NCBI RefSeq assembly: GCF_004362515.1
Contig: NZ_SNXU01000001.1
Coordinates: forward strand, 4,588,001-4,652,000
Source of the DNA: Actinokineospora alba
GTDB taxonomy: Bacteria; Actinomycetota; Actinomycetes; Mycobacteriales; Pseudonocardiaceae
Direction: 5' to 3'
Length of the DNA stretch: 64,000 nucleotides
Each line of letters opens with the position of its first letter. Within the stretch, counting starts at the first letter, position 1. Of the stretch, positions 26,160-33,405 are shown one piece after another. The position numbers and the translations under genes were made by a program. The notes below the pieces were generated by a model. The model saw only the letters and a list, made by a program, of their open reading frames with translations. It was not told the origin of the DNA and searched no databases.

Positions 26160-27356
26160 TCAGTCGTCGAACGCGGCGAAGACCTGCCTGCGGTTGACGC
26201 CGTCGACGCGCTCGGGCCGGAAGACCGCCGGGTCGGCGGCCCGCAGTGAGTCGAAGACCCGGTCGATGGCCGCGCGCAACCCCCAGGCCGCGGTGTAGGG
26301 CGGCCAGCCGGGGTGGCCGCGCTCAAGGTCGCGCTGCCGGGCGAAGACGTAGTCGGGCCATTCCTTGGTCATCGGATAGCGGTGGTGGAAGTCGTGGCAC
26401 ACCGTGTCACCGGTCAGGACCAGGTACCGGCTGGGGAAGTGCACCGTCAGCGTCGTTGCCCACCAACGGATCCAGCCCGCCAGGCGCCGTGGCCCCGGTT
26501 CGTCGGCCGCGGGTGGGGGTGAGCTGAGGAAGATCGCGTTGGTGAGGCCGGCGAAGTACTCGCGGCCGGTTGTTGTGGTGCCCGGAGCGGGGAAGGTGTG
26601 CTTGACGCACAGCCGCAGGGTGTTGCTGATCTGGAACAGCACCGTGAGCGGGACGACCCAGGCGACCAGCAGCACCGGCAGCGTCCCGGTGAGCGCGGCG
26701 AGCGTGATCACGGCCGCGTAGGCGGCGGTCAGCGTGATCCGCTCGGCCCGCGAGACCCCGATCCAATAGGACCGCACGCGCGCGGTCAGGAACCGCGCGT
26801 GGAAGACCGGCGAGACGAGCTTGCCCAGCAGCGTGCCCCACATCGCGCGCCGCGACATTCCGGGCCGCAGGCCGAGTCCGAGCAGGATCGCCTGCACCGT
26901 GGGGTCGCGCAGGGTCATGTGGTGCGCGGCGTGGTGGTCGGTGACGTGCTCGGCGGCGTAGGCGTCGAAGTTCTGCACGACCAGCACCGCGGCGAGGATC
27001 CGGCCCAGGGTTCGGTCGGGCCGCCTGCGCCGCCACATGTTCCGGTGGGCGCTCTGGTGGAAGACCATCATCCGCAGGTTGCGCAGCCCGTGCAGGGCCA
27101 TCGCCCAACCGACGAGCAGACCCACCGGCCACGCCACGAGCCCGAAGAGCATCGTGGTGGCGGTGATCGCGACGCCGACCACGGTGGATCCGACACCGGT
27201 GATCAAGTGCGCACTCGGTGTGAGCGGAAGACCTCGTTGTCCCACGAGGGGTTTGCCGATCAGGTAGGTGAGCGGCAATTGAAGCGGCCTGGGCAAGACG
27301 CCCAGGCGTTCACGTAAAGCAGTCTCGCCCAGGCATGGCTGAGCCACGTCGTGCAT
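26160..27356 (-). CDS. Membrane fatty-acid-desaturase-type di-iron oxygenase
   Basis: A 398-residue integral membrane di-iron enzyme with three His boxes: 'HQSAH' (100-104), 'HVTDHHAAHH' (137-146) and 'HDFHHRYP' near residue 335, separated by about four hydrophobic spans. This is the FA_desaturase superfamily, which also includes hydroxylases and amino-acid or polyketide tailoring enzymes. It is the first gene of the eight-gene minus-strand operon, 30 nt before the mutase S subunit. Start ATG 27356 is used; further upstream codons would run into the divergent promoter region. Its substrate could be an acyl group of the product rather than membrane lipid. Confidence 0.85.
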   Translation of the reverse strand: MHDVAQPCLGETALRERLGVLPRPLQLPLTYLIGKPLVGQRGLPLTPSAHLITGVGSTVVGVAITATTMLFGLVAWPVGLLVGWAMALHGLRNLRMMVFHQSAHRNMWRRRRPDRTLGRILAAVLVVQNFDAYAAEHVTDHHAAHHMTLRDPTVQAILLGLGLRPGMSRRAMWGTLLGKLVSPVFHARFLTARVRSYWIGVSRAERITLTAAYAAVITLAALTGTLPVLLVAWVVPLTVLFQISNTLRLCVKHTFPAPGTTTTGREYFAGLTNAIFLSSPPPAADEPGPRRLAGWIRWWATTLTVHFPSRYLVLTGDTVCHDFHHRYPMTKEWPDYVFARQRDLERGHPGWPPYTAAWGLRAAIDRVFDSLRAADPAVFRPERVDGVNRRQVFAAFDD

Positions 27357-27405
27357 GGTTGAACGTTCCCCCCGTGCTGCAAACTTATGCGTGCAACCAC
27401 CAAGT

Positions 27406-27434
27406 AACGTACACATTGGAGCATGGCTGCGCAA
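27406..27434 (-). promoter_or_regulatory. Predicted promoter of the ATP-grasp/mutase operon
   Basis: On the minus strand TTGCGC (27434-27429) and TACGTT (27411-27406) are spaced by 17 nt, about 50 nt before the desaturase start. The -10 box is identical to the one at 15468-15463. The 92-nt divergent region also serves the plus-strand ATP-grasp gene, for which I see no equally good promoter. Both directions probably share control. Confidence 0.4.
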
Positions 27435-27448
27435 CGAACGGAGTGGGA

Positions 27449-28690
27449 ATGGAAAAGTACGTCCTGGTTGGTTTCAACAAGGCGGCCCTGGAGTTCCTCG
27501 CCGACCGGTTCCCCGCGGGGTCGGTCGTCGTCGTGGAAGAACCCGACGTGATCGCCGCGCGTCGGGTGGATGAACTGATCGCGGACAATCCGTGCGTCGG
27601 CGACCTTGTCGGTGCCCCGGTACAGGATGAGCACGATCCCGCCGCGGTCGTCGCCGCCGTCCCGCGCCCGGAGGGTGTGTGCGCGGTCGTCCCGGCCAAC
27701 GAGTACGGAGTGGTCGCGGCCGCCGCGTTGGCGCAGGCGTGGGGTCTGCCCGGTGCGACCGTCGGCGCTGCCACCGTCCTGCGCGACAAGGTGCGCCTGC
27801 GCGAGTGCGCGCTGGCCGCCGGGATCCCGCAGCCCGCGTTCCGGGAGGTCGCCGACGACGCGGGGGTCAAGGAATTCCTTGCCACGCAAGCGGGTGAGGG
27901 CGTGCTCAAGCCCGCGAACCGGCAGGGCAGCCTGGGCGTACGGCTGCTCAGCCCTGGGGACGACGTGGCCGAAGCCTGGCGCCGCTGCGTCAGCGAGGAC
28001 GCGCCGAACCGGCGGCCCAGCCGGGAACTGCCCACGCGCTACCTCGTCGAGCAGCGGCTGCGTGGTGCCGAGGTGAGCGTGGAAGCCCTGGTGTGCAACG
28101 GTTCGATGGTCTTCGTCAACGTCACCGCCAAGGACGTGCTGCCCGGCACCCGCCCGGTCGAGATGGGCCACACCGTCCCGGCGGCGCTGCCCCAGGACGT
28201 CGTGGTCGAGCTGCACGAGCTGATGCGGCGGCTGGTTACCGCGACCGGCTTCGCCACCGGGGTCCTGCACGCGGAATGGATGCTCGCGGCAGGGGAGTCG
28301 CCGAAGCTGATCGAGTGCGCGGGCCGGATGCCCGGCGACAGCATCGATCACCTGATCGACCTGGCCTACGGCGGCTCGCTGCTGCTGGACCTGATCACGG
28401 CACTGTCCGGCCGGTCGCCTGCCCGCCCCGCGCAACCGCTGATGGCGTCAGCCATCCGCTTTCTGGAGTGCGGGACGGGGGAGGTCGTCGCCATCGGCGA
28501 CACGGGTTCGGTGTCGGCGATGGACGGGGTGCTGGAGGTCGAGGTGTCGGTGGGCGTGGGCGACGAGGTCGGCGCCGTCAACCACTCGTGGGACCGGCCG
28601 GGCTGGATCGTGGCCACCGGACCCGACTCGGCCACCGCCGCGGCTACCGCACTGGCCGCCGCGTCGAGCGTCAGGATCGAACTCCGCTGA
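27449..28690 (+). CDS. ATP-grasp ligase, fourth paralogue (divergent)
   Basis: A 413-residue ATP-grasp ligase. It starts 'MEKYVLVGFNKAALEFLADR', with ATP-binding 'GEGVLKPANRQGSLGVRLL' and 'YLVEQRLRGAEVSVEALV'. The metal site 'LHAEWMLAAGESPKLIECAG' continues as RMPGD. The C-terminal LAL_C2-like domain reads 'ASAIRFLECGTGEVVAIGD'. The E-x-x-GRM-x-GD form of the metal loop differs from the three minus-strand paralogues. ATG 27449 has GAG 8 nt upstream. It is transcribed away from the operon and overlaps the exporter gene end by 20 nt. Confidence 0.9.
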   Translation: MEKYVLVGFNKAALEFLADRFPAGSVVVVEEPDVIAARRVDELIADNPCVGDLVGAPVQDEHDPAAVVAAVPRPEGVCAVVPANEYGVVAAAALAQAWGLPGATVGAATVLRDKVRLRECALAAGIPQPAFREVADDAGVKEFLATQAGEGVLKPANRQGSLGVRLLSPGDDVAEAWRRCVSEDAPNRRPSRELPTRYLVEQRLRGAEVSVEALVCNGSMVFVNVTAKDVLPGTRPVEMGHTVPAALPQDVVVELHELMRRLVTATGFATGVLHAEWMLAAGESPKLIECAGRMPGDSIDHLIDLAYGGSLLLDLITALSGRSPARPAQPLMASAIRFLECGTGEVVAIGDTGSVSAMDGVLEVEVSVGVGDEVGAVNHSWDRPGWIVATGPDSATAAATALAAASSVRIELR

Positions 28691-29927
28691 GCTCGCCCGC
28701 AGCGACCGGCAGGTCACGGCGGGTCCGGATGGGGCCGAGGAACAGGATCAACACCGCTCCCGCCGTCCCCGCCGCGGAGATCCAGAGTGTCGCGGGCAAA
28801 CCCAGCGACGTCCCCAGAACGCCGCCGAGCACCGCGCCGACGGGCAGCGTGCCGTAGTTGACGAAGCGGGTGCTCGCCACGATCCGACCCAGCAGGTGCC
28901 GGGGCACGTACGCGGCCCGGAAGGCACCGAAGATCACGTTGAACGCGATCACCCCCGCCGTGGTCATCACCCCGCCCGCGACCAGGAAAGCCAACCCCGC
29001 CCCAGGCCCCGTCAGCGGAATCAACAACGCGAACGGCGCCGTACACAGCTCACAGATGATCAACCCCCGCGCCGACCCGAACCTGCGCGACACCCAGGTC
29101 GCGGCCATGGCGCCGGCGATCCCGCCCAGGCTGACCAGTGACAGGAACGTGCCGACCGTCCACTCACTGATCCCGACCGACCGCACCAGGAACACGACGA
29201 GCACCGCCTGCAGCATGCCCCCCGCCAAGTTGGTCGCCGCGGAGAAGGCGGCGATAACCCGGAGGTAGGGATCGTGGACCAGGTAGCGCAGCCCTTCGCC
29301 GATCTCGCGCACGATCGACCGCTTGGCCACGGGTTCCGGGCGTGGCTGCACAGACCGAATCCGCAGCAGACACACACTGGACACCACGAACGTCACGGCG
29401 TCGGCCAACAACCCGGTCGCCGCCCCGAACGCGCCCGCGAGCAACCCGCCCAGGCTGGGCCCGGCCACCTGAGCGGCCGACTCACTGCCTTGCATCCGCG
29501 CGTTGGCGGCGGGCAGATCCGGTGTGTCCACCACGGCGGGCAAAAACCGTTGGTACGCGGTGGAAAAGAACACCGTGGCCACCGCTGCGAAAAACGCCAC
29601 CCCAGTCAACTGCGTCATCGTCAGCGCGTCGAACAACACCGCCACCGGAACGCTGATCAACAAGGTCGCGGACACCGCGTTGCACAGCAACATCAGCGGC
29701 TTGCTCGGCCACCGGTCGACCAGTGCCCCGGCCGGCAGCCCCACCACGAGCCACGGCAGCCAGACCGCCGCCTCCAGCAGCGCCACCTGCAACGTCGTCG
29801 CGTTCAGATGGGTCACCGCGACCAAGGGCAGCGCCACGGTCGTGACCGCGCTGCCCAGCTTGCTCGACGTCTCCCCGACCCACAGCAACCGAAAGTCCCA
29901 CCGCGCGAGACCGCCGCGTCCCCCCAC
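28671..29927 (-). CDS. MFS transporter, probable product exporter
   Basis: A 418-residue protein with about 12 hydrophobic spans in two bundles around a charged central loop ('RPEPVAKRSIVREIGEGLRY'). 'VGLPAGALVDRWPSKPLML' is the typical MFS loop 2-3 motif. It resembles the enterobactin-exporter-like (MFS_3) group found in antibiotic clusters. GTG 29927 is taken as start because the protein begins in the usual 'ARWDFRLLWVGETSSKLG' segment. It converges with the fourth ATP-grasp gene (20-nt overlap), so the cluster's export gene is separately transcribed. Export of the ATP-grasp product or self-resistance is inferred from position. Confidence 0.85.
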   Translation of the reverse strand: MGGRGGLARWDFRLLWVGETSSKLGSAVTTVALPLVAVTHLNATTLQVALLEAAVWLPWLVVGLPAGALVDRWPSKPLMLLCNAVSATLLISVPVAVLFDALTMTQLTGVAFFAAVATVFFSTAYQRFLPAVVDTPDLPAANARMQGSESAAQVAGPSLGGLLAGAFGAATGLLADAVTFVVSSVCLLRIRSVQPRPEPVAKRSIVREIGEGLRYLVHDPYLRVIAAFSAATNLAGGMLQAVLVVFLVRSVGISEWTVGTFLSLVSLGGIAGAMAATWVSRRFGSARGLIICELCTAPFALLIPLTGPGAGLAFLVAGGVMTTAGVIAFNVIFGAFRAAYVPRHLLGRIVASTRFVNYGTLPVGAVLGGVLGTSLGLPATLWISAAGTAGAVLILFLGPIRTRRDLPVAAGELSGVRS

Positions 29928-30060
29928 CGTGCCCCCCTGCGCTTAACTGAGCGAAACCACCCTCATTCGAGCACAATACGGCAAGCGAATCCAGTGGCGG
30001 CGCCGCCGCCGAGCGGACCTCCGCGGGCACGGTCACCTCGCGCGGTGGCCACGGCTCGGG

Positions 30061-30675
30061 TCAGTTCGCCGGGGGAGGGGTGTGCCGAGTCAACGGGAAC
30101 TTCTCAATACCGGTGATCTTCCAGGAGCCGTCCACCTTGGCGAGGCTGATGGATCGTCGTTGCAAATACGGTGTGTTCAAGGCGAGTTGTTGTCCTGTCA
30201 GGTAAGCGGGTTGCGCGGCGGTGAACTCGATGGTGGACTCCATTTGGACTTTCGCCGCGGTGCGTTCACGCAGGAGCGTGGACTCATACCAGGCGATGGC
30301 CACCTGACGCGTGCGCAGACCGTTGGACTCGAACATGCCGGTCACGCTGGAGGTGTAGCCATTGCCTTGCAGTTGGTCGACGAACCCCTTGTCGTAGAAG
30401 GAGAACTCGTCGCGAACGCTGGCGGCTACCGAACCCGGGTCGCGGTTGTCGACGACACCGGAATGCAGCACGACGGTTTTGCGAACGGCCGTCACGTCGG
30501 GGTCGTCGTCGGGCACCGTGGAGACGACCGCACCCGCGGCGTCCACCAGTTTCCACAGGCTCTGTCCCGGCGGAGGCGGCCCGCCTGCCGGTGCGGCGGC
30601 CGGGGCAGGTGTGGGGGAGCAGCCGGAGACCAGGCAGCACAGGGCGGCCACGGCGACGGTGATCGTGATTCGCAT
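30061..30675 (-). CDS. Secreted lipoprotein of unknown function
   Basis: A 204-residue protein with a lipobox LVSG-C at Cys19 and a Pro/Ala-rich linker, then a domain of about 165 residues ending 'VDGSWKITGIEKFPLT'. That ending is reminiscent of NTF2-like or Mce-associated domains, but I do not recognise a named family. It lies 55 nt downstream of the GH16 stop with a strong hairpin between, so it is probably transcribed independently. The 133 nt between it and the MFS gene hold no gene I can see. Confidence 0.75.
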   Translation of the reverse strand: MRITITVAVAALCCLVSGCSPTPAPAAAPAGGPPPPGQSLWKLVDAAGAVVSTVPDDDPDVTAVRKTVVLHSGVVDNRDPGSVAASVRDEFSFYDKGFVDQLQGNGYTSSVTGMFESNGLRTRQVAIAWYESTLLRERTAAKVQMESTIEFTAAQPAYLTGQQLALNTPYLQRRSISLAKVDGSWKITGIEKFPLTRHTPPPAN

Positions 30676-30689
30676 GGTGGTTCCGATCC

Positions 30690-30724
30690 GCGTGGTGCGG
30701 GCGGTGGGCCCGCCCGCACCACGC
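30690..30724 (-). terminator. Perfect 15-bp GC hairpin after the GH16 gene
   Basis: Arms 30690-30704 and 30710-30724 are exact reverse complements with a TGGGC loop, 6 nt past the GH16 stop. There is no T-tract, as is common for hairpin terminators in high-GC actinomycetes. Confidence 0.65.
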
Positions 30725-30730
30725 TGCTGG

Positions 30731-31996
30731 TCAGGACGCGGGTTCAGCGGTCCACTGGCTGGTCCAGTACGTGCTGGGCACGGTCCCGTGCTGGACGTTT
30801 CCGGTCAGCCCCTCGGTGTGCATGTATTTGCCGCGCCATCGGTCCTTGAACCGGAGGTACCCGCCGACGGTCTCCGCCGTCCACTGGCTGCTCCACGCGG
30901 TGGCGGCGAGATTTCCGTGGTGCACCACACCGTTGTCCGCTTCGACGTTGAGGTACTCGCCGGTCCACCGGTTGCGGAAGCGTTGGTAGCCCTCGCCGTT
31001 CGTTTCCCGCGTCCACTGCGAGCTCCACGCGGTGCTGGGCACGGATCCGTACTGCAGGTTCCCGGTCTTGTTCTCGATGTGCATGTACTGCCCGGTCTGG
31101 TGGTTCTTCATCCGCTCGTAGGACGTCGGGTACCCACCGTCCTTTTTGAACACCCGGATGTAGTCGACGCTCCAGCTCTTGGGCCACACCTCGTTGTGCT
31201 GGCCGGATCCCGCGTCGGTGTAGATGCCGAGGATCATGCCCATCGGCATGTTCGGCGCGTCGTTGATCGTCTTGTAGAGCTGGTTGTCGTAGTAGAAGTT
31301 GAGTCCGGTCGGAGTCCAGTCCATCCCGTAGACGTGGTACTCCTGCGTCGGCTGCCCGCTCGGAACCGGGTCCTCGTGTTTCACCCACGACGACAGGAAG
31401 TTCGGGTCGCCCCAGCCGTAGGCGGCGATGCGCCAGGTGTCCGGCTTGCTGAAGAAGGTCTCGATGAAGTCGATCTCGGCGTTGCGCGAGGCGCTGCTGG
31501 TGTCCTGCGTCCCGACCAGCCAGAACGCCTGGTGACCGCCGCCGCCCACGGCCGACTTCTTCGCCCGGATCTCGAAGTAGCCGTACATCGTGGTGTATCC
31601 GTTGAAGTCCGGCTCGTGCCGGTTGACCGCCGTCGAGTTGAACCGGTGCCAGTAGTCCTTGTTGTAGCTCTGGATGCTCGAGACCCGCACTGTCCCGTCA
31701 TGCTCCGGGCTCCACGCGGGTGTGTCCGGGTCGATTCGCTCGGTGAGCACGCCGTTCGCCACGGTGTACCTGGCCTTGGCCTTCTCCCGGTCGGCCGTCC
31801 AATGTGGAAGGTAGTAGGGAAGCCAGCGGTTGGTGTCGAGCGAGGTTCCCGAGAACTCCTCCTGGAAGTCGAGTGTGTAGCCCGACTTCGTCGTGGGGTT
31901 GGGTGGGAAGTCCGCCGCCTGGGCGGTGGAACCGACCCCGGGGAGCGCGCAGCCGACCATCGCCACGATGACGGCCGCGCGGAGACGTAAACGCAT
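30731..31996 (-). CDS. Secreted GH16 endo-glucanase with C-terminal triple repeat
   Basis: A 421-residue secreted enzyme. The signal peptide ends near 'GVGSTAQA-AD' (residue 28). The GH16 catalytic domain is residues ~35-285 with the retaining motif E174-I-D176-F-I-E179 (nucleophile E174, acid/base E179). GH16 enzymes hydrolyse beta-1,3 or beta-1,3/1,4 glucans, agar and related polymers. After about residue 290 come three repeats of ~42 residues ('Y-M-H-I/T-E...G-N-x-Q-Y/H-G...STxWxSQWT'), a beta-trefoil-like arrangement likely to bind carbohydrate. ATG 31996 has GAGAGG upstream. It is divided from the ABC operon by the ROK gene but shares a promoter element with it. Confidence 0.88.
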   Translation of the reverse strand: MRLRLRAAVIVAMVGCALPGVGSTAQAADFPPNPTTKSGYTLDFQEEFSGTSLDTNRWLPYYLPHWTADREKAKARYTVANGVLTERIDPDTPAWSPEHDGTVRVSSIQSYNKDYWHRFNSTAVNRHEPDFNGYTTMYGYFEIRAKKSAVGGGGHQAFWLVGTQDTSSASRNAEIDFIETFFSKPDTWRIAAYGWGDPNFLSSWVKHEDPVPSGQPTQEYHVYGMDWTPTGLNFYYDNQLYKTINDAPNMPMGMILGIYTDAGSGQHNEVWPKSWSVDYIRVFKKDGGYPTSYERMKNHQTGQYMHIENKTGNLQYGSVPSTAWSSQWTRETNGEGYQRFRNRWTGEYLNVEADNGVVHHGNLAATAWSSQWTAETVGGYLRFKDRWRGKYMHTEGLTGNVQHGTVPSTYWTSQWTAEPAS

Positions 31997-32087
31997 GCTG
32001 CCTGCCTCTCTGCCGACGAGACGCGTCGCGTCACGTCGTGTGGGAAGGACCCGACGGGACTGCCCTCCCAAGAGGCGCGTCCGGTCA

Positions 32088-32115
32088 GTTACGTAAGAAA
32101 CATTCGTTTGAAATG
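32088..32115 (-). promoter_or_regulatory. 28-nt element upstream of GH16, shared with the ABC operon
   Basis: On the minus strand this reads CATTTCAAAC, then GAATGTTTCTTACGTAAC. It matches the element at 33317-33344 at 21 of 28 positions. It contains an AAAC-GAAT-GTTT dyad and ends about 90 nt before the GH16 start. It is probably an operator or promoter segment recognised by the adjacent ROK regulator. Confidence 0.5.
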
Positions 32116-32137
32116 TGACCCACGGCATGCGGCGTTG

Positions 32138-33277
32138 TCAAGAGGCGGCGGAGTCGGCTTTCGCGACGAGCAGGTGTCGCACCTGGTCGCGCGCCGCTTC
32201 GAGCGCGCCGATCGCGACCGCGTCCTCACCGAGCGCCGACAACGCCAGTGGCGGCACGTCGTAGAGGATGGCCGTCAGGTGTCGGCGGATCGGGTCGACG
32301 ATCACCGCGCCCGCTCGTGCCAGACCGCCGCCGACCACGATCAGCCGCGGGTCCATGGCCAGCACCATCGCGCCGATGCCGCCCGCCAGCGTCTTGGCGA
32401 AGGCGTCGACCGCGGCCACGGGCAGCGGGTCTCCCTGTCGCGCCTTGGAGAACACCCACTCGCTCGCGGCCTCGCTGCCCGGGTCGGCGAGCCCGGCGTC
32501 GGCGGCGAGCCTGCTCGGCGCTTCCTCCCAGCCGAACGCGGGATGCTTGCCCACCTCGCCCGCCGAACCCGATCGGCCGGTGAACGGCACGCCGTCGACC
32601 AGCAATCCGACCCCGAGCCGGTGTCCGACGTGGACGTACAGCGCGTCGGGCACGTTCTGCGCCGCGCCGACGCGGTGTTCGGCGAGTACGGCGAGGTTGG
32701 TGTCCTTCATCGCCGTGGTCGGGCAGCCGAGGCGGGATCCGATCTCCTCGGCCAGAGCGACACCGGTCCATTCGGGAATCGCGACGCACAGCCGGACGAC
32801 GCCATGCTCATCGACGATGCCCGGCGTGCCTACCGTTGCCGCCCACAGTGGACCGCTTCCGGGGGGAACGGCGCTGGTCAGCACGTCGATCGCCAGGTCG
32901 ACCCGGCTCGTGTGGCCCGCGTCGGTCGGGACCGCCCGGCGCACCGCCGCGACGAGCGTGCCGCCCAGGGTGGCGATGCGGACGGCGATGGTGTGCGCGC
33001 CGATGTCGATGCCCGCGACCAGTCCGGCGTCGCTGTTGAACCGGTACCGCTGGGCAGGCCTGCCGCCCCGCTTCGCCGCGTCGTGTCCGTCGAGGCGCAG
33101 CAGCTCGGAGTCGACGAGTGAGGTGAGGATCGCCTGCACGGTGGGCCGAGACAGCTCGGTCGCGTTCGCCACTGCGGTCACGGTCATCGCGGGTCCGCTG
33201 TAGAGCAGCTGAAGCACCCGTCGGGTGTTGAGATGGCGCAGCGCACTCTGGTCTCCACCGGGTAGTTCGTTCACCAT
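32138..33277 (-). CDS. ROK-family transcriptional regulator
   Basis: A 379-residue protein with an N-terminal winged helix-turn-helix ('MTVTAVANATELSRPTVQAIL') and a ROK sugar-kinase-like domain starting 'GLVAGIDIGAHTIAVRIA'. Start ATG 33277 is preceded by a GGGGGA ribosome site. The zinc-binding Cys cluster of classic ROK proteins (C-G-x-x-G-C) is absent: the region after 'GRSGSAGEVGKHPAFGW' has no cysteines. It sits between the GH16 gene and the CUT1 transporter and probably represses both until an inducing sugar binds. Confidence 0.88.
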   Translation of the reverse strand: MVNELPGGDQSALRHLNTRRVLQLLYSGPAMTVTAVANATELSRPTVQAILTSLVDSELLRLDGHDAAKRGGRPAQRYRFNSDAGLVAGIDIGAHTIAVRIATLGGTLVAAVRRAVPTDAGHTSRVDLAIDVLTSAVPPGSGPLWAATVGTPGIVDEHGVVRLCVAIPEWTGVALAEEIGSRLGCPTTAMKDTNLAVLAEHRVGAAQNVPDALYVHVGHRLGVGLLVDGVPFTGRSGSAGEVGKHPAFGWEEAPSRLAADAGLADPGSEAASEWVFSKARQGDPLPVAAVDAFAKTLAGGIGAMVLAMDPRLIVVGGGLARAGAVIVDPIRRHLTAILYDVPPLALSALGEDAVAIGALEAARDQVRHLLVAKADSAAS

Positions 33278-33316
33278 TGTCAGTTCCCCCTTGACGCCTG
33301 CGCACTGGAGTCGCAT

Positions 33317-33344
33317 CATATCAAACAAAACTTCCTTTCATAAC
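33317..33344 (+). promoter_or_regulatory. 28-nt element upstream of the CUT1 ABC operon
   Basis: It reads CATATCAAAC, then AAAACTTCCTTTCATAAC, and matches the GH16-upstream element (32115-32088) at 21 of 28 positions. It is an AT-rich island in the 128-nt region between the divergent ROK and binding-protein genes. It is a candidate ROK operator, possibly overlapping the promoter (CATAAC as -10). Confidence 0.5.
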
Positions 33345-33405
33345 TCGTGCGGGTGCTCCGTCGGCCCACGTCGGATCTGCGCCGCACACCGCTCAGGAGA
33401 GTCGT

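Noticed and set aside
18629..29927. Reading the ligase cluster as NRPS, PKS or RiPP
   Set aside because: No adenylation, carrier-protein, ketosynthase or precursor-peptide gene is visible; ligases are stand-alone ATP-grasp enzymes.
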